DNA from: Parabacteroides distasonis | GTDB lineage: Bacteria; Bacteroidota; Bacteroidia; Bacteroidales; Tannerellaceae | Reading direction: 5' to 3' | Assembly: GCA_015060925.1 (NCBI GenBank) | Contig: SUXM01000006.1 | Location: 1-64,000, forward strand | DNA length: 64,000 bases | Shown: positions 34,285 to 42,475 of the stretch, in pieces | Layout of the letters: each line of letters opens with the position of its first letter | How positions within the stretch are numbered: position 1 is the first letter of the stretch | The notes under the pieces: generated by a model | What the model was told of the DNA's origin: nothing | Databases searched by the model: none | Seen by the model: the letters and a program-made list of their open reading frames with translations, nothing else | Program-made: the position numbers and the translations under genes

Positions 34285-35676
34285 ATGTTTGGATTCTTAC
34301 AACCGCCGGCATTTAAACCGGAACAGACAGGGGCAGAGGCCGACCAACGGTATAGACGTTTGCGTTGGCAAGTGTTCTTGGGTATCTTTATTGGATATGC
34401 CGGATTTTATATTGTGCGTAAAAACTTCTCCATGGCTATACCGGAACTGGCACAGTTTGGGTTTGAAAAGGGAGAGTTGAGTATCGTTTTATCCATGAAT
34501 GCGGTGGCATACGCACTCTCTAAATTTTTGATGGGAAGTGTATCTGACCGAAGTAATGCCCGTATCTTTTTACCGTTAGGATTGGTTTTGGCATCCCTAT
34601 CCATGGTCTTCATGATTGTCCCTGTCATAGCTTTTGGACCGGAGAACAAAGGATGGGCTATCGCAACGATGGCTGTTTTGAATTTCTTGGTCGGTTGGTT
34701 CAATGGGATGGGATGGCCTCCATGTGGACGTGTGATGACCCACTGGTTTTCAGTGAAAGAGCGAGGAACCATGATGTCTATTTGGAATTGTGCGCACAAT
34801 GTAGGAGGAGCCTTGGTAGGGCCTATGGCAGTATATGGTGCTCTTTGGTTCGGCTCATGGTTTTATGGAAGTGATTCTACCCACTACTTTTTAATCGGTA
34901 CATACGCATTTCCGGCAGCTGTGGCTTTGCTTGTTGCCATTTTTGCCTATTCGATGATTCGGGATACTCCTCAGTCATGCGGGCTTTGTTCCATCGAAAA
35001 GTGGCGGAACGATTATCCTAAGAATTACAGTGAGAAGCAGGAAGAGGTTCTTTCCACGAAGGAAATCTTCATGAATTATGTACTGAATAATAAGTTGCTT
35101 TGGTTCATAGCGATAGCTAATGCTTTTGTGTACATGGTTCGTTATGGCTGTTTGGATTGGGCACCTACCTTTTTGAAAGAGGCGCAAGGGTATGACATCA
35201 AGCAGGCGGGGTGGGCCTATTTCGCCTATGAATTTGCCGCTATACCGGGAACATTAGTTTGTGGATGGTTGAGCGATAAGGTGTTTAATGGCCGTCGTGC
35301 CATCCCTACAATCCTGTTTATGGCTATAGTAGCTGTTTTTATTTTCCTTTATTGGCAGTTCTCTGATAACTATGTTATTGTTACTTTATCCTTAATTGCC
35401 ATCGGTTTCTTTATCTATGGGCCGGTGATGTTGATAGGTGTGCAGGCGTTGGACTTGGCTCCGAAGAATGCAGCCGGAACAGCTGCCGGATTAACCGGTT
35501 TCTTTGGCTATTTCTTCGGTACGGCGATCTTGGCAAATATTGTGATCGGTTATGTCGCTGAGTCTGCCGGTTGGGATTGGACTTTCATACTGTTGATTGC
35601 AGCTTGTCTGCTTTCCATCGTATTTATGGCCTTTACCTATAAAGAAGAACAATACTTGGTACAGAGTCATAAATAG
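34285..35676 (+). CDS. glpT: Glycerol-3-phosphate:phosphate antiporter
   Basis: 463 aa, 12 transmembrane segments. Very close to E. coli GlpT in the substrate-site regions: RKNFSMAIPELAQFGF, NGMGWPPCGRVMTHWFS, SIWNCAHNVGGAL, RDTPQSCGLCSIEKWRNDYP, RYGCLDWAPTFLKEAQG and IYGPVMLIGVQALDLAPKNAAGTAAGLTG (split here). The two Arg and one His that bind phosphate are all present. It imports G3P in exchange for phosphate across the inner membrane, supplying GlpABC. Last transport gene of the operon before the serine ammonia-lyase. Confidence 0.92.
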   Translation: MFGFLQPPAFKPEQTGAEADQRYRRLRWQVFLGIFIGYAGFYIVRKNFSMAIPELAQFGFEKGELSIVLSMNAVAYALSKFLMGSVSDRSNARIFLPLGLVLASLSMVFMIVPVIAFGPENKGWAIATMAVLNFLVGWFNGMGWPPCGRVMTHWFSVKERGTMMSIWNCAHNVGGALVGPMAVYGALWFGSWFYGSDSTHYFLIGTYAFPAAVALLVAIFAYSMIRDTPQSCGLCSIEKWRNDYPKNYSEKQEEVLSTKEIFMNYVLNNKLLWFIAIANAFVYMVRYGCLDWAPTFLKEAQGYDIKQAGWAYFAYEFAAIPGTLVCGWLSDKVFNGRRAIPTILFMAIVAVFIFLYWQFSDNYVIVTLSLIAIGFFIYGPVMLIGVQALDLAPKNAAGTAAGLTGFFGYFFGTAILANIVIGYVAESAGWDWTFILLIAACLLSIVFMAFTYKEEQYLVQSHK

Positions 35677-35717
35677 GAATCATTTTGAAATATAATCAAC
35701 TAAAATAAAAATAATAA

Positions 35718-36923
35718 ATGGAATCAATCAAACAGATATACCGGATTGGGCATGGGCCATCCAGTAGCCATACCATGGGGCCGAGACGTGCTGCCGAAAT
35801 GTTTTTAGTACGTAACCGAGAAGCCTCCCGCTTTAATGTTACTTTGTATGGCAGTTTGGCTGCAACCGGTAAAGGACACATGACAGATGTGGCTATCCTT
35901 GAAGTTCTAAGTCCTATTGCAAAAACACACATCATTTGGGAACCAAAAATCTTCCTGCCATTTCATCCGAATGGTATCTTGTTCGAATCGTTCAATGCCA
36001 ACGATGAGAAGATGGACAGTTGGACCATCTACAGTATCGGGGGAGGAACCTTGGCAAATGAGACTTATAATGAGTTGACTCAAGGCCAGGTCTATGAGAT
36101 GGAAACGATTCGTGAAATCCAAGCATGGTGTGAAAAAACAGGTTACTCATATTGGGAATATGTAGAACAGTGTGAAGGAAAAGATATATGGGACTATTTG
36201 GCAGAGGTATGGGAAATCATGCAGCAGGCCGTTCGTAACGGTTTGGATGCGGAAGGTATCCTTCCGGGGGGCTTAGGAATCCGCCGTAAGGCCTCTGATT
36301 ACATGATCCGTGCCAAAGGGTACGGCAGCAGTGTGAAGAGCCGTGGTTTGGTATATGCTTATGCATTGGCAGTATCAGAAGAGAATGCATGTGGCGGTAA
36401 AATCGTGACCGCTCCTACTTGTGGTTCATGCGGGGTCATGCCGGCAGTGCTTTACCATTTGAAGGAATCCCGTGACTTTAGTGACTCACGTATCTTGCGT
36501 GCTTTGGCGACAGCCGGTTTGTTTGGTAACGTGGTACGTACAAATGCCTCTGTATCCGGAGCCGAAGTTGGTTGCCAGGGTGAAGTAGGGGTAGCTTGTG
36601 CGATGGCAGCAGGAGCAGCCAGCCAGTTGTTTGGTGGAACATCGGCACAGATTGAGTATGCCGCAGAGATGGGGTTGGAGCACCACTTAGGATTGACTTG
36701 CGACCCGGTTTGCGGTTTGGTTCAGATCCCTTGTATCGAACGAAATGCCTTTGCTGCTGCCCGTGCGTTGGATGCCAATACCTTCTCTAATTTCTCTGAC
36801 GGTAAGCATCGGGTAAGTTTTGACCAGGTGGTAGAGGTGATGCGCCAGACAGGTAATGACCTACCGAGTCTTTATAAGGAAACATCGGAAGGTGGTTTGG
36901 CTAAGCACATGGAACAGGCATAA
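35718..36923 (+). CDS. sdaA: L-serine ammonia-lyase (iron-sulfur, single chain)
   Basis: 401 aa. Deaminates L-serine to pyruvate and ammonia using an oxygen-sensitive [4Fe-4S] cluster. The N-terminal beta domain begins with IYRIGHGPSSSHTMGPRRAAEMF, and the alpha domain has TAPTCGSCGVMPAVLY and LTCDPVCGLVQIPCIERNAFAA with the cluster cysteines. Alpha and beta domains are fused in one chain as in Bacteroidota. It follows glpT by 41 bases and probably rides on the glp transcript, though no metabolic link to glycerol phosphates is obvious beyond pyruvate supply. A strong terminator follows. Confidence 0.93.
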   Translation: MESIKQIYRIGHGPSSSHTMGPRRAAEMFLVRNREASRFNVTLYGSLAATGKGHMTDVAILEVLSPIAKTHIIWEPKIFLPFHPNGILFESFNANDEKMDSWTIYSIGGGTLANETYNELTQGQVYEMETIREIQAWCEKTGYSYWEYVEQCEGKDIWDYLAEVWEIMQQAVRNGLDAEGILPGGLGIRRKASDYMIRAKGYGSSVKSRGLVYAYALAVSEENACGGKIVTAPTCGSCGVMPAVLYHLKESRDFSDSRILRALATAGLFGNVVRTNASVSGAEVGCQGEVGVACAMAAGAASQLFGGTSAQIEYAAEMGLEHHLGLTCDPVCGLVQIPCIERNAFAAARALDANTFSNFSDGKHRVSFDQVVEVMRQTGNDLPSLYKETSEGGLAKHMEQA

Positions 36924-36940
36924 CGGAATGTAAAGAACAA

Positions 36941-36987
36941 AAAAAATCCCATCTAAAGGTTTTAACGCTTTTAGATGGGATTTTTTG
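36941..36987. terminator. Bidirectional terminator
   Basis: AAAAAATCCCATCTAAA pairs with TTTTAGATGGGATTTTTT; A and T tracts flank both sides. It ends the glp/sdaA operon and the minus-strand lipoprotein operon. Confidence 0.9.
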
Positions 36988-37004
36988 TATCGGAAGATCT
37001 TTAT

Positions 37005-38099
37005 TTATCTACCACTACTGAAGGATATTTCTGAAAATCCGTTCTGGCCATGAAGGCTGAAGTTCAAATAAGAATTAAATCTACAACAGCAACAATCTCC
37101 GTATGTCACTTTCACCTGTCCGTTTACCTGTACCACCGGGTAATCGAAAGAGGATGAAACGTTGATGACTGGCGAGTAGCTATATGAACCTTCACCGATG
37201 AATTCAGGACCATCCACATCAATATAGGTCGTGCGGATTTGGGATTTCGGAATGAAGTATCCCGGAATAGTCGGGTGGGTTCCTGTATAACCTTCCACTA
37301 CATATTCAAATTTAGCATGCCAGATACCGGATACCCAATATTTCAGTTTGTAGGTATTGGAACTGAAGTATTTGTCTAAGTTATAGTTCTGCCAGTTGGT
37401 ATCATCCGGAGAGATAAAGGCACTGATGTTGTTTACCGCTTTTTCGATAGGAACTGCTACATCGGTGAAATCCTTCCATACATTGTATAAATCGATGACA
37501 CCTTCGATGATTCCAATGACATTTTTAGCTGTACCTTTGGTATCTAAGGTCGTTTTATTGTCGCTGTAGATTTTCAAAGCTGCATCTACCGGAATGTTTT
37601 TCTCTGCAACACCTTCTGCGATTGTTTTCAATGTTTGCAAAGAGTTACCCTCTTCCATCAAATTGATGAAGAAGCCTAAATCCGCTTCGTTGTGGAAGAA
37701 AAAGGCAAATATTTCATGGCAAACCAAGACAGTGTCCTCTTTAGTAGCCAGAGGCATGTTATAGGTCTCAGCCCAAACTTCAATCAGTTTTTCAAATTCC
37801 TCTTTTTTTACTACATACGTTGAATTTTCCAAACTGTCGTGGCTGTATTCATACGTCCGGTTGATAGGAAATAAGAGAGGCATTTCTTGAGTACCGTAGT
37901 TGGTTATCACATCTTCTGATTTGAAGATGATTTCGTCACCGCGGCTGAACTCTCTGGTGATGACATCTCCCTCTTTAAATTCCAAGATTCCGCCGTTTTG
38001 TGAATCATCTTGTGGGTTATCATCGTCACTGCAAGCCGAGAAGCTTAACAATGCCAATAAGGATAAAAATAAAAAGTATGATTTGTTAAACGTTTTCAT
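37005..38099 (-). CDS. Secreted lipoprotein with C-terminal Cys4 cluster, 364 aa
   Basis: Not recognised. Lipoprotein signal with lipobox LSFSACSDDDN (Cys near residue 23) followed by an Asp-rich outer-membrane-type tail. The N-terminal half is acidic and mostly helical; the C-terminal half is beta-rich (WVSGIWHAKFEYVVEGYTG, VVQVNGQVKVTYGD). Four consecutive cysteines lie at residues 336-339 (GDCCCCR), 26 residues from the end. The neighbour at 38128 has the same plan, including the DDTNWQNYN/DDTNVMNYI segment and Cys triplet, so the two are diverged tandem paralogues. Likely the last gene of a two-gene operon. Function unknown. Confidence 0.65.
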   Translation of the reverse strand: MKTFNKSYFLFLSLLALLSFSACSDDDNPQDDSQNGGILEFKEGDVITREFSRGDEIIFKSEDVITNYGTQEMPLLFPINRTYEYSHDSLENSTYVVKKEEFEKLIEVWAETYNMPLATKEDTVLVCHEIFAFFFHNEADLGFFINLMEEGNSLQTLKTIAEGVAEKNIPVDAALKIYSDNKTTLDTKGTAKNVIGIIEGVIDLYNVWKDFTDVAVPIEKAVNNISAFISPDDTNWQNYNLDKYFSSNTYKLKYWVSGIWHAKFEYVVEGYTGTHPTIPGYFIPKSQIRTTYIDVDGPEFIGEGSYSYSPVINVSSSFDYPVVQVNGQVKVTYGDCCCCRFNSYLNFSLHGQNGFSEISFSSGR

Positions 38100-38127
38100 T
38101 TGTTTATCTGTTTTTTAGGTGTGAAAA

Positions 38128-39321
38128 TTATTCGTTGCTATCCCAGCTGGTTTGTTTGTAACCGTTTTTACCATCCACTTCAAATCGAAGTCGTGCGGTT
38201 CTAGCGAAACAGCAACAATCTCCATATTTAATAACCACTTCGCCTTTGCCAATCGCAATCGGGTTGTTGTTTTCTTCTCTACCTTCACCCGGTTGGAATG
38301 CAGTTTCCCCTTCTACATGCATACTTCCTGTGCAACTTACGGCTTCGACTAACATACCGATGCGAGAGATGTATCTGCCATCATCAGCTGCTCTTTTACT
38401 ATTATAGTAAGATTCGATAAAGAATTTAGCATGTGCCATCGGAGTTAAAGATGAACCGTATGTACATTCGTATGAATCTGATTTATGATAAGTAGGATCG
38501 ATGTAGTTCATCACATTGGTATCATCTTCATGTAGATAGCTGGTGTATTGATTTTCGATATCGACTATCGGTTTTGCATTTTCAATGAAAGCAATAATGA
38601 CTTTCGATACAAAAACTACTCCATCTATAACTCCTTTGATTATTTTTGTTACTGTTGCCGGCGTTACTTTCGTCTGAATTTGCGTATTTTCATTGAAGCC
38701 ATTTTTTTCTATCTGTTGATAATAATCGATCGGGTTTGTCTGATTTCTCAACAATTGGTTGTAGAGATTACTCAAACTTGGTTTGCCTGATGATTTGGTT
38801 TCGATGTATTGGTCTGCGATTTGGATGGTTGCCCGTAGTCTTTCTTCGTCACCTTGAGAAAGATAGATGAGTTGCGCCAACTCGATATCCATTGATTTCA
38901 AGAAAGCAAAGAGCTGGTGATACGCTTTTTCTTTTGTTTCCTGAGACAGATTGAAACTGTTTGTCAATCCCCATGTCTTAGCAAAAATAGGGATGAATGC
39001 TTCATGTTCCTCCTTGTTTAAAGAGAAGAAAGAATAATCAAGGTCATACATACCTGCCGGGACATTGACACCTTTTACCTTGTGGCTCTGGTTCACATGA
39101 AATAAAGCAGGATACTCTTCACTTCCTAAGTTTAGTACGGAATCAATCGACTCTTCAATGATCTCACCATTCACTAAAAATCGGCTGTACATTTCAGTAT
39201 TGGCTTGTATGACTTTTTCAGCCTCTTGAGGATCTTTGTAGTTTTCCATAGGATCGTCATCGCTACAAGCTGCGAGTGATAGTGCTAAAAAGCACCCTCC
39301 ATAAAATAAGAATTTATTCAT
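38128..39321 (-). CDS. Secreted lipoprotein with C-terminal Cys3 cluster, 397 aa
   Basis: Paralogue of the 37005 gene, 28 bases upstream of it in the same operon. Lipobox LSLAACSDDDP with an acidic spacer. Shared features are the helical N-terminal part with repeated QLIYLSQGDEERL/EEGNSLQTLK-type helices, a hydrophobic stretch (IIKGVIDGVVFVSKVIIAFIENAKPIV, given here split in meaning only: residues about 235-262) and the C-terminal KYGDCCCFAR with Cys 369-371. The cysteines lie the same distance from the C-terminus in both proteins. Family unknown to me. A -7 box TATATTTG on the minus strand is at 39350-39357. Confidence 0.65.
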   Translation of the reverse strand: MNKFLFYGGCFLALSLAACSDDDPMENYKDPQEAEKVIQANTEMYSRFLVNGEIIEESIDSVLNLGSEEYPALFHVNQSHKVKGVNVPAGMYDLDYSFFSLNKEEHEAFIPIFAKTWGLTNSFNLSQETKEKAYHQLFAFLKSMDIELAQLIYLSQGDEERLRATIQIADQYIETKSSGKPSLSNLYNQLLRNQTNPIDYYQQIEKNGFNENTQIQTKVTPATVTKIIKGVIDGVVFVSKVIIAFIENAKPIVDIENQYTSYLHEDDTNVMNYIDPTYHKSDSYECTYGSSLTPMAHAKFFIESYYNSKRAADDGRYISRIGMLVEAVSCTGSMHVEGETAFQPGEGREENNNPIAIGKGEVVIKYGDCCCFARTARLRFEVDGKNGYKQTSWDSNE

Positions 39322-39349
39322 TTATAAAATATTAAATTGTTTTCGAGTA

Positions 39350-39357
39350 CAAATATA
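39350..39357 (-). promoter_or_regulatory. -7 promoter box for the paired lipoprotein operon
   Basis: TATATTTG on the minus strand, 28 bases before the ATG at 39321. Confidence 0.4.
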
Positions 39358-39460
39358 AATGAATAGTAGATAAATTATATTACAAAATGACTACAAATAG
39401 AGTGGAAAATAGTTAATTTTTATTTGGATAAAGCTTATTTTGTATTTATATAAAAATAGA

Positions 39461-39500
39461 ATTACCTCCGATGTAATTCAAAATACATCGGAGGTAATTA
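39461..39500. terminator. Terminator after the GLUG operon
   Basis: AATTACCTCCGATGTA and TACATCGGAGGTAATT form a perfect 16-bp stem around 8 loop bases. The T-rich run (TTCTATTTTTATA) is on the minus strand side, so it ends the minus-strand GLUG genes. Confidence 0.8.
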
Positions 39501-39510
39501 CAGATTAAGT

Positions 39511-42465
39511 CTATTGTTTATAAATGATATTTTGGAACGGACAGTCTATGAGAATAACTCTTGATTTGGAACTTTCATTTTTCCCTTTTTCTCCATCCTT
39601 CATATTTAATTGTTGACCCACAACCCAAATTGTATCACTGAGGTTTTTAAATGTCGACATTTTATCCATTTCTGATTCCTCGAAAGATGTTGAACTCCAA
39701 TTGCGTCCCTCATGATCACCTGTACCATTAAGATGATATAAAGCATAATCATGTACGATTCCGCCCTTTTCAACGGTTCCAATCATTGATTCTCCACCGC
39801 TAAAAGTGTGACCATAATTTATGCAATAACGTAATGACACATAATAATCACAATGCCCTATTATACCTCCATGAGTTTCACTTTTAGATGGTCCTACCTC
39901 GCCACAATTATAACATAGATGTACTTCTGAGTTTGTATCCTCGCTACCTTCATCTCCTTCTTGCATATACCCTACGATACCACCCATATGGGCACCACCT
40001 GCTTTATCAGAGATGATTTTCCCGGTATTGGTACAATTATAAACATCTACATTGTCCAACTCATTCAATATACCATCTCTTCCTAATGTGCCTGCGATAC
40101 CTCCGATTCCTTTAAATGAACCATTTCCTGTTATAGTACCATGGTTAGCTGAATGATTGACTCTGATCTTGTCAGAATCACATTGACCGACAATTCCTCC
40201 TACACAACCATCACCAGAACTTGACGCTGTGACGCTCCCATAGTTTCCACATGTAGATATTTTAGTCCAATCATTAGCTGAACCATCCGCAGAAATAAAT
40301 CCCACGATACCACCTACTAATTGTCTCCCCGTTATACTTCCTATATTCACACATTTTGAAATATAGGGTTCGTCGTCTTCGTTGTTTATTTTACCACAAA
40401 TGCCTCCCGTTTTTTCACCGCCGGTTATTTCACCATAATTAATACATTGGGTAATTTGTCCAAGTTTATTTATCTCTCCAACGATACCTCCGGTATAATT
40501 TTTACCGGCTACTATCCCTGAGAATGAACAGTTTGTTACAGCCTTATTACCATTGTCAAAATAACCTACTATACCTCCGGTATATATTCCTTTATCATTG
40601 TTATTATTAACGGTTGCTTTTACTGATATACCTTCAATATTCGAATAATAAGCATTTCCTACAGCACCACCGATACTATTTCCGGAACCATTTACAGTGC
40701 AAATCATAGATGCTTTCTTTTCGTCAAATTTATTTATACCGGACGTAGGAGATAACAATTGAGGACCTTTGAGGAGTGAAGTATTCATTTCTCCCACAAT
40801 ACCTCCAACAATAGAACTTGCTTTGATGTTCAATCCGGTAATGGTTGTTCCGGCTTTACCATATAAAGGTATGCCAATATCAAGTGTAGAATTAGCCATT
40901 GCTCCAACTAATCCACCTACTTTAGAGTTCCCTTGGATATCTGTCATGATATAATTCTCTCCTTTCAATGAGAGAAATTTGACATTTAAAAAACCAAAAA
41001 GTCCTCCTACATAATCACCTCCACTTATTTTAATATCACTATTATCGCTTGCGATAACATTGTTGTTACTATATGAGAGTAAGTTTTCTGTAGTATATTC
41101 AAGTTTTCCTATTATTCCTCCAATGTAATTACCTTGTTTCATGATTGGACATGATTGGCAATCTGTAATGGATAGTTCATTACTTATGTACGCCTGACCA
41201 ATAAATCCTCCACCATAATTGTTCGTTAAAATAGGGCTTATAACTTTAGAATTTGTAATTTTACTTGGACTGCTAAGATTGGCGATTTCTCCGATAATAC
41301 CTCCTACATTTATATTACCTGCAACTATTTTGACATTATCTCCTTCTGAAGATGTATGTACTACATAGGCATTTTCAATGTCGAATGAGGCATTTTCTAT
41401 ACGTCCTATGATTCCTCCTACGTTTTCGGCATTATTTAAATTTGAAACATTATCACTTCCCACTCTGAAACTATTGGATATATTGAATGTTTGAATAGAA
41501 CAATAACTACCGGAGGTTATTTGCCCTATGGCACCACCCACATTTTTAGTCCCGGTTATAGATGAGTTGATGGATATATTATCAAGGTAAAGATTCCCAC
41601 TAACAGAACCTATAAGACCTCCAATCACTTCTGTTCCTGATATGTTGCCGGAGGTTTCAATGTTACTTAGTTTGACTGTATATTCAGATACACCGGCAAT
41701 AGCTCCCATTGTTTTTCCATTACTAAAACTAATATAATTAAGAGTAAGATTTTTAATGGTAGCTCCGTTGGTAAGAGTCGTAAATATACCGGCCTTCTCT
41801 TTACCATTGATTGTAATGTTATTCAATGAGTAATAGTTCCCGTCGTAAACACCTGCAAAAGTTTGTGACGAAAGACCCTCTCCTTGATTACTTTCATCAT
41901 TACTCCATTGTATATCATTTGTTTGTATGAAATAAAATCCGGCTCCTTTATAAGGATCTGTAGAAAGAGCAAAGATTAATTTATTGAAAAGATTGTTTGT
42001 TCCCACTTTATAGGGGTTAATTTTAGTACCATCCCCAGCATTTATCCCTTTCTTAAATTCAGTATAATTACCATTGTTAATTTCATTTATGGCTATTTTC
42101 TCTGTATTAATTTCAGCAATAAAACGATTATTGGATGTAGTATCGAATTTGATTACATAAGTTCCATCAGGAATTCCTATACTATTGGGAATCGTAAGTT
42201 CTACAATGGATTGACTATTGTCGAATTTAGAGATATTAGCTTTTAATTTTTCAACATAATTTCCTCCAATTTGTATAATGTCAACGCTATCATTGATCGT
42301 AGCAGTAGCAGTTTGACGATGTGGCAATCTAAATGTCGTTAATCGATGTGTGCCAAAATCTTCAACCTTTGAATGTTCAAATTTATCAAGAATAACATCT
42401 TCTGAACATGAAAAGGTAAGTGTTATAAAAGTGATTAAGAATAAATAATTAAAAAAACGTGTCAT
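39511..42465 (-). CDS. GLUG-repeat surface lipoprotein, 984 aa
   Basis: Lipoprotein signal (ITLTFSCSEDV). After an N-terminal beta domain of about 150 residues the chain is a long array of GLUG-type repeats (GGIVG-x-IxxxxxIxxCxNxGxI, about every 25-40 residues: GGLIGSVSG, GGIIGRIEN, GGIVGEMNT, GGIVGYFDN, GGICGKINN, GGIVGFISA, GGIIGHCDY). Such repeats build parallel beta-helices seen in bacterial adhesins and in IgA-protease-type proteins. Probably surface exposed; ligand unknown. It is 10 bases downstream of the gene at 42476 in the same operon and lacks the hydrophobic insertion found there. Confidence 0.8.
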   Translation of the reverse strand: MTRFFNYLFLITFITLTFSCSEDVILDKFEHSKVEDFGTHRLTTFRLPHRQTATATINDSVDIIQIGGNYVEKLKANISKFDNSQSIVELTIPNSIGIPDGTYVIKFDTTSNNRFIAEINTEKIAINEINNGNYTEFKKGINAGDGTKINPYKVGTNNLFNKLIFALSTDPYKGAGFYFIQTNDIQWSNDESNQGEGLSSQTFAGVYDGNYYSLNNITINGKEKAGIFTTLTNGATIKNLTLNYISFSNGKTMGAIAGVSEYTVKLSNIETSGNISGTEVIGGLIGSVSGNLYLDNISINSSITGTKNVGGAIGQITSGSYCSIQTFNISNSFRVGSDNVSNLNNAENVGGIIGRIENASFDIENAYVVHTSSEGDNVKIVAGNINVGGIIGEIANLSSPSKITNSKVISPILTNNYGGGFIGQAYISNELSITDCQSCPIMKQGNYIGGIIGKLEYTTENLLSYSNNNVIASDNSDIKISGGDYVGGLFGFLNVKFLSLKGENYIMTDIQGNSKVGGLVGAMANSTLDIGIPLYGKAGTTITGLNIKASSIVGGIVGEMNTSLLKGPQLLSPTSGINKFDEKKASMICTVNGSGNSIGGAVGNAYYSNIEGISVKATVNNNNDKGIYTGGIVGYFDNGNKAVTNCSFSGIVAGKNYTGGIVGEINKLGQITQCINYGEITGGEKTGGICGKINNEDDEPYISKCVNIGSITGRQLVGGIVGFISADGSANDWTKISTCGNYGSVTASSSGDGCVGGIVGQCDSDKIRVNHSANHGTITGNGSFKGIGGIAGTLGRDGILNELDNVDVYNCTNTGKIISDKAGGAHMGGIVGYMQEGDEGSEDTNSEVHLCYNCGEVGPSKSETHGGIIGHCDYYVSLRYCINYGHTFSGGESMIGTVEKGGIVHDYALYHLNGTGDHEGRNWSSTSFEESEMDKMSTFKNLSDTIWVVGQQLNMKDGEKGKNESSKSRVILIDCPFQNIIYKQ

Positions 42466-42475
42466 ATATTTTTTA

